23,293 nucleotides of DNA from SZUA-430 sp044375275 (GTDB taxonomy: Bacteria; Pseudomonadota; Alphaproteobacteria; Micropepsales; Micropepsaceae): assembly GCA_044375275.1 (NCBI GenBank), contig JBILMZ010000023.1, forward strand, positions 1 through 23,293, given 5' to 3'. Positions 1-6,899 of the stretch are shown in pieces. Position 1 is the first letter of the stretch; every line of letters starts with the position of its first letter. A program made the position numbers and the translations under genes. The notes beneath the pieces are model-generated. The model was not told the DNA's origin. It worked only from the letters and a program-made list of their open reading frames with translations, and made no database searches.

Positions 1-1655
1 CCGTCACCGAGGGCGCTCACGATGTCCATGCGCCCGCCGTGAAGCTCCGTCAGCGCCTTCACGAGTGACAGGCCAAGGCCCGTCCCCTTTTGCGCCGTCT
101 TGGTTCCGGCCACCTGCTCAAACGGTTTCCCGATGCGGCCAAGCTCCGACGCCGGAATGCCCACGCCGGTATCCGCGACGGTGATCGCCGCTCCATCCTG
201 GGTCGAAACGGCTGCAAGCGTTACTGTCCCTTCGGACAGCGTGAACTTGACGGCGTTCGACAGGAGGTTGACGACAGCCTGCTTGATCGCGCGGCGATCG
301 GCATTGAGGTAGAGGCCCCGCTCGGCTTCGCACACCACATTCACACCGGCCTCGGCCGCCGCACCTGAAACCATCGCGACGCACTCATCGAGCAGCGGAC
401 GCAACTCGATTTTCTGGCGCTCGATGGAGAACTTGCCGGCTTCGATCTTCGACATGTCCAGCAGGTCGGAGACGAGGTCTACCAGGTGCAACCCGGACTC
501 GCGAATATGCTCGGCATACTCCTTGTACTTCGTGTGGCCGACAGGCCCGAACACCTCGTTGTTCATCATGTCGGAAAAGCCGATGATGGCATTGAGGGGC
601 GTGCGCAGCTCGTGCGTGATGGAAGCCAGGAAGCGCAGCCGCGCCTGCGAGCTTTCCTCGGCCCGGTCGCGCGCAATGACGAGGTTGGCGATGCGCGTGT
701 TGCGCTCGGAAACGTCTCGCGAGATGGCCACGATTTCCCCATTGACCGCGATCGTCTTCATTTCGACGGCGACATAGGCGCCATCACGGCGACGAAGGCG
801 GAACTCAAGGCTCTGCGGCCCGTGCGAGAACGTGCGTTGGAACCCGAGTTCGACGGACTTGAGATCCTGGATGTGAACGAACATGGCCGGGCTGAGCCCT
901 TCGAATTCGGCCGCAGGTATGCCCAGCATGTCTTCGACCGACGACGAACAGAACAGTACCGAACCGCCTGCGGAATGACGTGTCAGCAGATCCGGCAAGG
1001 CCGCAGCCGTCGACTGCAGGAAATCCGCGCGGTGGGTCAAGCCGGCATTGTCCTGCTCATGACGGCGCTGGAACGCGCGCAACGACAGCAGGGCAACCAC
1101 GAGAGCCGCAAAGATCGAACCACCGAACACGAATGAAGTCATTTCCTGAGGCAGCCTCGACGGCGGCAGCCAGCCCAACATCGAAAGTGTGGCACACAGC
1201 AAAAAGGCGCTGACGGCAAGGATCGCGGCCCGCATCGTTGCCTGGCTGCGCCCCGACACTGCCGCTTCGACCGGAACCACCATCAGCCATGGCAGGACCG
1301 GAGAGGTCACCCCGCCCGTCATCAAGGCCAGAACCGTCACGAAACCGCACAGACAGGCCGCAGAGGCCGCCTGGCCGTCTTCCAGAGGCCACCCCATCCG
1401 GACGGCCATGCCGATGAAGAGCGGCGCCCAGAGGAACAGGAACGCGATGCTCGTCACGAAATCCGCCGGACCGATGAACATCCAGTGCAGCGGCCAGGCG
1501 ATGACGCCAATGCCGCCCGCGAGAAGGTTAGCGGATATGAAACTGTCCCGCCGCGCAGCGCGATGCGCCGCCTCGCTTCCCAGGACACCGTCAAAGGCGT
1601 CCAGGAGGAAATTTCCGACCGATTTGCCTACGCCAACCAGATTACGCGACCTCAT
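1..1655 (-). CDS. Membrane sensor histidine kinase, DivJ/PleC-like (C-terminus cut by window edge)
   Basis: This is an autophosphorylating sensor kinase of the inner membrane. The frame stays open from an ATG at 1655 to the window edge, giving 551 codons. Residues about 41-195 hold five or six hydrophobic segments, with the conserved-looking stretch GGVTSPVLPWLMVVPVEA at about 114-131. A PAS-like region follows at about 208-330. The HisKA motif HELRTPLNAIIGF has its phosphoacceptor at His348. The HATPase domain shows an N box (NLLSNAVKF), DTGVGIP and GTGLGLSLVKAL, then the sequence ends shortly before the expected C-terminus. A GGGGA stretch lies about 12 bases before the ATG. The HisKA region resembles the cell-cycle kinases DivJ and PleC of Caulobacter, and the multi-TM N-terminus fits DivJ better. 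That assignment is from memory of the family, so no symbol is given. Another PAS-type hybrid or sensor kinase remains possible. Confidence 0.9.
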   Translation of the reverse strand, partial: MRSRNLVGVGKSVGNFLLDAFDGVLGSEAAHRAARRDSFISANLLAGGIGVIAWPLHWMFIGPADFVTSIAFLFLWAPLFIGMAVRMGWPLEDGQAASAACLCGFVTVLALMTGGVTSPVLPWLMVVPVEAAVSGRSQATMRAAILAVSAFLLCATLSMLGWLPPSRLPQEMTSFVFGGSIFAALVVALLSLRAFQRRHEQDNAGLTHRADFLQSTAAALPDLLTRHSAGGSVLFCSSSVEDMLGIPAAEFEGLSPAMFVHIQDLKSVELGFQRTFSHGPQSLEFRLRRRDGAYVAVEMKTIAVNGEIVAISRDVSERNTRIANLVIARDRAEESSQARLRFLASITHELRTPLNAIIGFSDMMNNEVFGPVGHTKYKEYAEHIRESGLHLVDLVSDLLDMSKIEAGKFSIERQKIELRPLLDECVAMVSGAAAEAGVNVVCEAERGLYLNADRRAIKQAVVNLLSNAVKFTLSEGTVTLAAVSTQDGAAITVADTGVGIPASELGRIGKPFEQVAGTKTAQKGTGLGLSLVKALTELHGGRMDIVSALGD

Positions 1656-2003
1656 ACGACTCGTTCCCCATTCGTTAACGTGAGGCTGTGCGCCAAAGGT
1701 TAATGAATTCTAAACAAGTCGCTTGAGGCTGGGACTTTCGACAGTTCTGCATGGGAAAGCGCACGCGCGTGACACGCGCAGAACGGGCAGATCAGGAACG
1801 CTAAAACTTTCAAGAAATACAATTCAACAACGCATCGAATTCAATGCGGTATTGATTCAAGTGCACTGCCGGACAGTGATCACTCTGTTGGCCCTTTTCC
1901 CAGTATCCACCCACGCCATTCCGCGATTGATTCAATTTTGCCGAAGTTTTTGAGCTCTTTCGAACGGCTCAGGCGCAAACTCATCGCCATGTGAGGAGAC
2001 GCA
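1656..2003. other. Divergent intergenic region with AT-rich repeats
   Basis: This 348-base spacer lies between the minus-strand kinase and the plus-strand DUF5330-like gene. It is clearly more AT-rich than its neighbours. It holds four copies of ATTCAA (1822, 1839, 1855, 1930), the first three spaced 17 and 16 bases apart. It also holds an 18-bp near-palindrome (1831-1848) and a TTAA-N7-TAAA element (1700-1714) that resembles the CtrA box TTAA-N7-TTAA with one mismatch. No convincing small gene or RNA is visible. Confidence 0.5.
1831..1848. promoter_or_regulatory. 18-bp near-palindrome, candidate operator
   Basis: CGCATCGAATTCAATGCG pairs at eight of its nine symmetric positions around a central GAATTC. 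It lies in the divergent intergenic region, 156 bases before the start of the DUF5330-like gene and 176 bases before the kinase start. Its shape is that expected of a dimeric regulator site, but no regulator can be assigned. Confidence 0.35.
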
Positions 2004-2345
2004 ATGAGCTTTATCTTCCGAACAGTTTTCTGGCTTGCCCTGGCCATCGTCGTACTGCCGCCCGAGGCACGCGTCGGTGGGCAGGAGGTTGCAGACTTCC
2101 GCGACGTCGACATAGATTACGAGTTGCACAATGCTGCGTACACAGCATGGTCGCTGGCGACAAACGCCATGGAAGCCTGCGAGGGCAACCCCAAATTCTG
2201 TCAAGCCGCGACAGAGCTCTGGGCCACAACCTGGGACACGGTGAACGAAATCGTCAGCCAGATGGGTGAACCGGTGCCGCCACCGCCGGCCCCGATCGAA
2301 ACTGCGCATCTGCAGCGCGAGGAAACCCCGGAAAACCGTGACTGA
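2004..2345 (+). CDS. Small exported protein, DUF5330-like
   Basis: This 113-residue protein has an N-terminal hydrophobic segment (about residues 4-19, FIFRTVFWLALAIVVLPPEA). It reads as a signal peptide or membrane anchor. A short soluble part follows with two cysteines (in EACEGNPKFC, about residues 59-66) that could form a disulfide outside the cytoplasm, and then a Pro-rich tail. The ATG has a strong GAGGAG ribosome site about 6 bases upstream, which fixes the start. The N-terminal pattern (short Phe/Arg segment, hydrophobic stretch, LPPE) resembles the DUF5330 proteins of alphaproteobacteria. No function is known to me. The next gene begins 112 bases downstream on the same strand. Confidence 0.75.
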   Translation: MSFIFRTVFWLALAIVVLPPEARVGGQEVADFRDVDIDYELHNAAYTAWSLATNAMEACEGNPKFCQAATELWATTWDTVNEIVSQMGEPVPPPPAPIETAHLQREETPENRD

Positions 2346-2368
2346 AGCAATGCCGGATTCCGCGTGAC

Positions 2369-2422
2369 TTGCGGGGTCCACCTTCCTATTCTCCGCCGCC
2401 ATTGAACATGCCCGCCCCGCAA
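2369..2422 (+). repeat. 8-bp inverted repeat downstream of the DUF5330-like gene
   Basis: TTGCGGGG (2369-2376) and CCCCGCAA (2415-2422) are perfect complements separated by 38 bases, between the stop at 2345 and the next start at 2458. The right arm is followed by A residues rather than T, so it is not a standard plus-strand terminator. The loop is also long for a hairpin. Confidence 0.25.
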
Positions 2423-2457
2423 AAACATCCGGGGCCCGCGGCCGGAGCTCCAGAACC

Positions 2458-2982
2458 ATGTCAGCCTCATTCGCCGGAGCCGCAGCGCCAGTAGCGTCGC
2501 AACCTGTTTTCATTCGCCAGGCCCAGGCCGACGACTGCGAAGCCATGATGCTCATGATCAAGGCGCTCGCCGAGTACCAGGGCGTGAGCGATCGGGTGCA
2601 GACGTCCGTCGCCGCACTGCGCCGCGACGGCTTCGGCCCGCAGCCGAAGTTTGAAGCGCTTGTCGCCGAACGTCGCGGCGAATATGTCGGCCTTGCGATG
2701 TTTCAGCCCGTCTACGCCAGCTGGGAAGGCTGCACGGTGCTCCAGATCACCGACCTGTTCGTTGCCGAAGTCGCGCGCGGCTCGGGCGTCGGCTTCAGGC
2801 TGGCACTCGAAGTGGCCCGCATCGCGCAACAGCGCGAATGCGCCGGCCTCCAGCTCAACATGGTCCACGCCAACCCATCGCGCACGTCGCTCGACCGCAT
2901 CGGGTTCGTGCACCAGGATGACCTGCTGCACTACCGCCTCGACGCCGCCGGCCTGAAGAAATTCGTGGAATCCGATCATTGA
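2458..2982 (+). CDS. GNAT-family N-acetyltransferase
   Basis: This is a 174-residue cytoplasmic acetyl-CoA-dependent transferase. The GNAT fold is recognisable from about residue 17 (FIRQAQADDCEAMMLMIKALAEYQ). The acetyl-CoA pyrophosphate loop is ARGSGVG at about 106-112, preceded by the beta-4 strand LQITDLFV. The motif NPSRTSLDRIGFV near the C-terminus is typical of the family. The ALAEYQ helix recalls diamine acetyltransferases, but the substrate cannot be read from sequence. The first 16 residues are Ala-rich and look like a leader to the fold. A GGAG lies about 10 bases before the ATG. Its stop overlaps the start of the MaoC-type gene, which suggests co-translation. Confidence 0.88.
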   Translation: MSASFAGAAAPVASQPVFIRQAQADDCEAMMLMIKALAEYQGVSDRVQTSVAALRRDGFGPQPKFEALVAERRGEYVGLAMFQPVYASWEGCTVLQITDLFVAEVARGSGVGFRLALEVARIAQQRECAGLQLNMVHANPSRTSLDRIGFVHQDDLLHYRLDAAGLKKFVESDH

Positions 2983-3455
2983 ATTTCGATCCGGCTCAGC
3001 ACAACCTGCTGCCCCAGCGGAGCTTCGAGGACCTGCGTACGGGTGAACGCTTTACTCTGCCGTCGCGGACGCTGACCGATGCCAATTTTGCAGCATTCCA
3101 GACGGTGTCATGCGACAACCATCCCATCCACTATGACGATGAGTATTGCCGGGCACGTGGCCTGCAGGCACCGCTCGCGCATGGCCTCCAGGTTCTCAGC
3201 TTCACTGCAGCCGGCGCAGGCCTCTTTCCGCATATGATCGGCGATGCGCTGATCGGCTTTGTGGAAGTACAGGCGCGGTTCCTCAAGGCAGTGGTGGCGG
3301 GCGACACGCTCTATCCGGCCCTTGAAGTGACTGAACTAAAACCCCAGCGAACGACCGGGCTTGTCTCCATGCGCGCCACCGTTCACAACCAGCGGCGTGA
3401 ACTGGTACTCGACGGCAAGCACGTGTATCTGCTGCGGCTTCGAACCCAACCCTAG
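2979..3455 (+). CDS. MaoC-family hot-dog dehydratase/enoyl-CoA hydratase
   Basis: This 158-residue protein belongs to the MaoC/(R)-specific enoyl-CoA hydratase family, which hydrates or dehydrates acyl-CoA thioesters in the cytoplasm. The hydratase-2-like motif is visible as SCDNHPIHYDDEYC, with Asp46 and His51 in the usual catalytic positions, followed by PLAHG. The frame starts at a TTG inside the overlap with the GNAT stop (TTGA, 4-base overlap), with a GTGGAA about 8 bases upstream. No ATG or GTG gives a better full-length start, and the motif spacing supports a nearly full-length domain. The overlap suggests translational coupling to the acetyltransferase. The true acyl substrate is unknown. 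Confidence 0.85.
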   Translation: MNFDPAQHNLLPQRSFEDLRTGERFTLPSRTLTDANFAAFQTVSCDNHPIHYDDEYCRARGLQAPLAHGLQVLSFTAAGAGLFPHMIGDALIGFVEVQARFLKAVVAGDTLYPALEVTELKPQRTTGLVSMRATVHNQRRELVLDGKHVYLLRLRTQP

Positions 3456-3473
3456 CGCTCAGCGGGCATAGCC

Positions 3474-3890
3474 GTGTCACTGGACCAGATCCTGTCAGAT
3501 TTCGAAGTTCTCGATGAGTGGGAAGACCGCTATCGCTACATCATCGATCTTGGACGCAAGCTGAAGCCCCTCGCACCCGAACTTCACAACGATCAGACAA
3601 GGGTCCGCGGCTGCGCGAGCCAGGTCTGGCTGCACACCAGCATCATTCCAGGAAGTGGTGATGCGAAGATCATGCATTTCCTGGGCGACAGTGATGCACT
3701 GATCGTGAAAGGCCTTGTCGCGCTGGTCCTCAGCATCTTCGAAGGAAAGACAGCTGATGAAGTCCTCGGCACCGACGCGCGTGCCATACTGTCGAAGCTT
3801 GGACTTGAATCCAATCTCAGCCAGCAACGCTCCAACGGGCTCAATGCAATGATAGACAGGATCCGCGAAGAAGCAGCTCGTTCGCGCTAG
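3474..3890 (+). CDS. sufE: SufE-family Fe-S cluster assembly protein
   Basis: SufE accepts persulfide sulfur from the cysteine desulfurase SufS and passes it to the Suf scaffold. The 138-residue length and the motif RVRGCASQVWL, with active-site Cys47, identify the family. The segment KIMHFLGDSDALIVKGLVALVLSIFEGKT is also typical. The start is GTG with AGCGGG about 8 bases upstream. The gene follows MaoC by 18 bases on the same strand, so it probably shares a transcript with the GNAT and MaoC genes. No other suf genes are present in the window, so it is separated from a suf operon. It ends 14 bases before the tail of the convergent gene. Confidence 0.92.
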   Translation: MSLDQILSDFEVLDEWEDRYRYIIDLGRKLKPLAPELHNDQTRVRGCASQVWLHTSIIPGSGDAKIMHFLGDSDALIVKGLVALVLSIFEGKTADEVLGTDARAILSKLGLESNLSQQRSNGLNAMIDRIREEAARSR

Positions 3891-3904
3891 ATCACGCCTG
3901 ACCG

Positions 3905-5611
3905 TCAGTGCCCGGATGATCCGCCGTTCATGGGCTGCCCATTGGCGCCCACAAACGTCGGGGAAGCAGGCGACAGAAGATCGCCACTGAATGTCGGCGC
4001 TGCCGATGGCGCAGGAGACGAAGCCGGAATGACATCATCATAAGCCCCCGAGGCATCAGCAGGCGGCGCAGATGCCTCAACCATCGCTGGTTCTTCTGCT
4101 GCGGCAGGTGCCGAAACCTGGATCGCGGAATTCACGGCACCCGTAACGAGATCCTGCGGGGCAATCGGGCCTGCCGCCGGCTGGATGGAAGGCGTTGCGC
4201 CTTGCGCGACAGCCATGGCAGCCGCCGGAGCCGCGGCAGATGCTTCGCGCAACTCGGCGGCCCTGGTGCATACGCCGTACTGGGCGCGAACCATCTGGAT
4301 GGGTTGGGTAAGGTTCGTGTCGGACACCTGAACCAGATCCGGCGAACCCACTTCCTGCACGATCAGGCGTTCAGCCGCCCCCTGTCCGCGCGAGATAGCC
4401 TGGCTGAATGACTTTGACGGCGTGGCCGTATTGATTGTTCGGCTCGCGCAGGCCGATCGCATGCGGCAAAGGTCAAGCATGGCCGCCGCTTCGCGCAACT
4501 GCTGGGCGGCAACCGGCGCTTTCGCATCACAGCCCGCGCCATTGCTGAAGGCATCGCTGGAACGCGCAACCATCGCTTCAAGCCGTGCAACATCGACGAG
4601 AGCCGCACCAAGGGCATCCGTCGCAACGCGCCAGTTGATCGAAGCGCCATCGCGCATTTCGGTTTCGGTGCCCAGCTGGGCAAGGTTGGCCGCGAGCGAC
4701 TTCAGGCGCCACGCCGCTTCGCCGCGCAGGTCAGTCTTTGCGTTACCTGCGATTTCAGCCGCATGCACCATGACAGTCGCCAGCTGTGCCGCCGAGATGG
4801 CGCGCTCATCGACCAAGCCCGAGGCCAGTTTCGGCCATTGCCCCGAACCGGCATTGGCGCTCTCCAGCAGCAGCGGTAGCATTTTGCTGATGTAGATGGC
4901 GTCATCGCTCACGCGCTTGACTTCAGCCGAGAGGGTGGACGCCCCAACGGAAAGACTGCTGGCATTGCGCCCGCTGGACTGCGGGGCAAAGCGGCCGCCG
5001 GCACTGAACAGCGCACGCTCGACATGCTGCACGTCACTGCGCAGGCTTGCGCTGGACTGGCAATCAATGGAAGGACAGCTGGCCGCAGCACAGCCATTCG
5101 CGGCGCGTTTTACCGCGGTAGCCAGCTGGAACGCCGCCGCCACCGAAGATGAAGAGGTCGGATTGCAGGCGGCGGTCGCAACGCGCTTCATCGGCGCCCG
5201 GCAGAAATCCTCCGACTTGCAGCGGCTGGCCCAGCTCGTCAGGGAGGCAGCCGCAGCTTCTGCGCCATCCGCACTGCGCTCGGCCTTCAGAAGTTCATCC
5301 TGGCGGGACGCCTCCTTGTGCTCAAGCGCTATCGTTTCTCGCAGCGCGTCGGCCTGCTGGCGAGCGCTTTTGGCATGACGCGCAAAGCGTTGTGCGAGGT
5401 CCGCCACCGCGACGCAATATTTGCACGCGCTGGCAGACGCCTGAATGCTGCTCTGGTGTTCTTCGAGTTTCAGCTGTGCCGCTACAGCAGCCTTTGGCGG
5501 ACGAATGAGGTCCAGTCCCGGTGGCGTCAGGTCAACACTGAGATACGCTGCAGTGACGCCAAAGCAAACAGCCATGACGACCACGCCGAAAACAGCGAGC
5601 AAATCACGCAT
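3905..5611 (-). CDS. Membrane-anchored hypothetical protein with cysteine clusters
   Basis: I do not recognise this family. The ATG at 5611 is preceded by GGTGGG with 7-base spacing. A GTG 12 bases further upstream is possible but lacks a better ribosome site. The product is 568 residues. Residues about 3-25 form one transmembrane segment, with the rest probably periplasmic. A CKYC pair lies at about 63-66. Residues about 75-115 are charged and helical, a possible coiled coil. Further cysteines fall in small clusters (about 131-149, then CAAASCPSIDC, then LCRMRSAC), which fits disulfides outside the cytoplasm. The last 100 residues are Ala/Pro/Ser-rich and low in complexity. It faces the SufE gene tail to tail with a 14-base gap and no obvious terminator. 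Confidence 0.75.
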   Translation of the reverse strand: MRDLLAVFGVVVMAVCFGVTAAYLSVDLTPPGLDLIRPPKAAVAAQLKLEEHQSSIQASASACKYCVAVADLAQRFARHAKSARQQADALRETIALEHKEASRQDELLKAERSADGAEAAAASLTSWASRCKSEDFCRAPMKRVATAACNPTSSSSVAAAFQLATAVKRAANGCAAASCPSIDCQSSASLRSDVQHVERALFSAGGRFAPQSSGRNASSLSVGASTLSAEVKRVSDDAIYISKMLPLLLESANAGSGQWPKLASGLVDERAISAAQLATVMVHAAEIAGNAKTDLRGEAAWRLKSLAANLAQLGTETEMRDGASINWRVATDALGAALVDVARLEAMVARSSDAFSNGAGCDAKAPVAAQQLREAAAMLDLCRMRSACASRTINTATPSKSFSQAISRGQGAAERLIVQEVGSPDLVQVSDTNLTQPIQMVRAQYGVCTRAAELREASAAAPAAAMAVAQGATPSIQPAAGPIAPQDLVTGAVNSAIQVSAPAAAEEPAMVEASAPPADASGAYDDVIPASSPAPSAAPTFSGDLLSPASPTFVGANGQPMNGGSSGH

Positions 5612-5724
5612 GAAACAACCCACCAGGGTAAAACGCCCCGGTCCCCACAGCCGTTTTCAGCTTTGTGAGAACCCCCCATTTGTTGTGGAGGAGCATCACA
5701 TAAGAGAATTCCTTTTGCAATTTG

Positions 5725-5805
5725 CAGGCGATTGATTATTTCGAATTTCTATGTATCTGATTCGACACATCCACTAGATGCAGTAGGCGCTTGGTAAATC
5801 GCCTG
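5725..5805. repeat. 9-bp inverted repeat spanning 81 bp upstream of the GIY-YIG-like gene
   Basis: CAGGCGATT (5725-5733) and AATCGCCTG (5797-5805) are perfect reverse complements separated by 63 bases of AT-rich sequence. They lie in the 300-base divergent spacer 5612-5911 between the anchored hypothetical protein and the GIY-YIG-like gene. The spacer contains no convincing gene. The arrangement could bind a regulator at two places. Confidence 0.35.
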
Positions 5806-5823
5806 ACGAAAGAAACCATTTTG

Positions 5824-5839
5824 GGTACGCTGTCGTACC
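5824..5839. promoter_or_regulatory. Palindromic candidate operator upstream of the GIY-YIG-like gene
   Basis: GGTACG-ctgt-CGTACC is a perfect inverted repeat with 6-bp arms, ending 72 bases before the ATG at 5912. The position fits an operator near the promoter of that gene. No regulator can be assigned. Confidence 0.4.
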
Positions 5840-5911
5840 GATTCGGCTGTGGATCCTGACGTCCATGCACCAGCCATAGTCCGCAATCCGGTAGAAAATG
5901 GTGGTGAATCG

Positions 5912-6397
5912 ATGTCCCTTCCCTTTCTCCACAAGTTCCGGGCGCAAAGCAGCGCTGCCAGAACGCGGGTCGAGGAACTCAACGCCAGAACCGCGGAATG
6001 GCCGCTGAGCCTGCTCGGGGCCCAGGGACCGACGCTGCTGCAGTTCAGCATCCTGGGATTTGGAGAATCCGCGCCGCGAAAGCCCGGCATCTTCATCTAC
6101 GCCCGGCGTGGCGCGGACGGACAGTGGCAGTCACTCTTCATCGGGGAGACAGGCCACCTGCAGAACCGCCTCTCTTTCAATGAGATCGCGGCAGACGCCC
6201 TGATGTCCGGCGCCACCGACATTCACGTGCTCCTGACAGATGGCGATCCGTCGGTCCGTCGTGATACCTGCGAGAAGCTCATCTTCACGAACCGCCCGTC
6301 ACTGAATGAAGACGTCCGCGAACGCCGTGCGAAGGCACACGCCGCAGGCGCATCACACCAGCCCGCCCGCCCGGCGCGCCGCACCAGCGTCGCCTGA
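5912..6397 (+). CDS. GIY-YIG-like domain protein, divergent
   Basis: This 161-residue protein carries the order of motifs expected of the GIY-YIG nuclease superfamily. PGIFIYARR (residues about 58-66) stands for GIY, LFIGET (75-80) for YIG, Arg86 follows at the usual spacing, Glu121 (CEKLIFTNR) is at the metal-binding position, and Asn132 closes the set. The two tyrosines of the signature are Phe here, so activity is uncertain. Members of the superfamily cut DNA in repair, restriction and mobile elements. No extra DNA-binding domain is visible; the N-terminus is helical and the last 25 residues are basic and Ala/Pro-rich. The ATG has GGTGGTG 6-8 bases upstream. A GTG 63 bases earlier is in frame but poorly supported. 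The stop lies one base from the stop of the convergent MucR-type gene. Confidence 0.65.
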   Translation: MSLPFLHKFRAQSSAARTRVEELNARTAEWPLSLLGAQGPTLLQFSILGFGESAPRKPGIFIYARRGADGQWQSLFIGETGHLQNRLSFNEIAADALMSGATDIHVLLTDGDPSVRRDTCEKLIFTNRPSLNEDVRERRAKAHAAGASHQPARPARRTSVA

Positions 6398-6398
6398 C

Positions 6399-6776
6399 CT
6401 ATTTTCGCTTTCCAGCGCGCTGCTTGCCGAGACCAATCTGCTTGGCAAGCTGTGAACGATGCTGCGCGTAGTTCGGCGCGACCATCGGATAGTCATGCGG
6501 CAAGCCCCACTTCGCCCGATACTCCTCCGGCGTCATCCCGTACGATGATCGAAGGTGCCGCTTGAGTGACTTGAACTTCAGCCCGTCTTCAAGACAGATG
6601 ATGTAGGCGTCGGTCACGGAGCGCTTGATGGGCACGGCGGGCTTGGCGGCCGCGATGGCTCCAGTCTCTTCGCCTCCACCGTTTGACAGCGACAGGATTG
6701 AGTTGCGAACCTGACGCACAAGCTCAGGTACTTCGTGCGCCGGCACATGATTATTGGACAGGAAGGCGGTCACCAT
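6399..6776 (-). CDS. MucR/Ros-family zinc-finger transcriptional regulator
   Basis: MucR/Ros proteins bind AT-rich DNA and control surface polysaccharide, motility and cell-cycle genes in alphaproteobacteria. The finger region is clear: IICLEDGLKFKSLKRHLRSSYGMTPEEYRAKWGLP, then DYPMVAPNYAQHRSQLAK. The second finger cysteine is Asp (C-x2-D), as I recall for Caulobacter MucR proteins. From the ATG at 6776 the product is 125 residues, but this ATG falls inside the conserved N-terminal helix. The upstream in-frame codons 6812-6777 read LDLSHATRLTVQ, matching the LTxxIVxAYxSNNxV family pattern. A CTG at 6812 with a strong ribosome site is therefore the likelier start, giving 137 residues. I keep the ATG as the conventional boundary. 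The gene is convergent with the GIY-YIG-like gene. Confidence 0.9.
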   Translation of the reverse strand: MVTAFLSNNHVPAHEVPELVRQVRNSILSLSNGGGEETGAIAAAKPAVPIKRSVTDAYIICLEDGLKFKSLKRHLRSSYGMTPEEYRAKWGLPHDYPMVAPNYAQHRSQLAKQIGLGKQRAGKRK

Positions 6777-6815
6777 CTGAACGGTGAGCCTCGTTGCATG
6801 AGATAAATCCAGCTT

Positions 6816-6823
6816 GCCTCTCC
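6816..6823 (-). promoter_or_regulatory. Ribosome site favouring a CTG start for the MucR-type gene
   Basis: On the minus strand GGGAGAGG lies 3-4 bases before an in-frame CTG at 6812. The ATG at 6776 has only a distant GAGG about 12 bases upstream. The codons between the two starts encode a continuation of the conserved MucR N-terminus, and no ATG, GTG or TTG occurs between the upstream in-frame stop and 6776. Confidence 0.45.
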
Positions 6824-6872
6824 CGGTGGCTCAAGCGCCATGGGGTCAGGTGTAGTGAAAGACCAGGGAGCA

Positions 6873-6899
6873 ATCAAGCAGCGCCTGCCGCGCCTTGAT
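6873..6899 (-). terminator. Possible hairpin at the end of the GH114-like gene
   Basis: ATCAAG (6873-6878) pairs with CTTGAT (6894-6899), and inner GCGC (6881-6884) pairs with GCGC (6890-6893), leaving a 2-base bulge and a 5-base loop. It overlaps the stop codon of the minus-strand gene. There is no U tract, so intrinsic termination is doubtful. Confidence 0.25.

Noticed and set aside
486..1136. Plus-strand open frame of 216 codons opposite the DivJ-like kinase
   Set aside because: The minus strand encodes an unbroken kinase with HELRTPLNAIIGF, so this frame is a shadow.
1658..1933. Three GANTC sites (1658, 1854, 1929) as CcrM cell-cycle methylation marks
   Set aside because: One to two such sites are expected by chance in a spacer of this size, so three are not significant.
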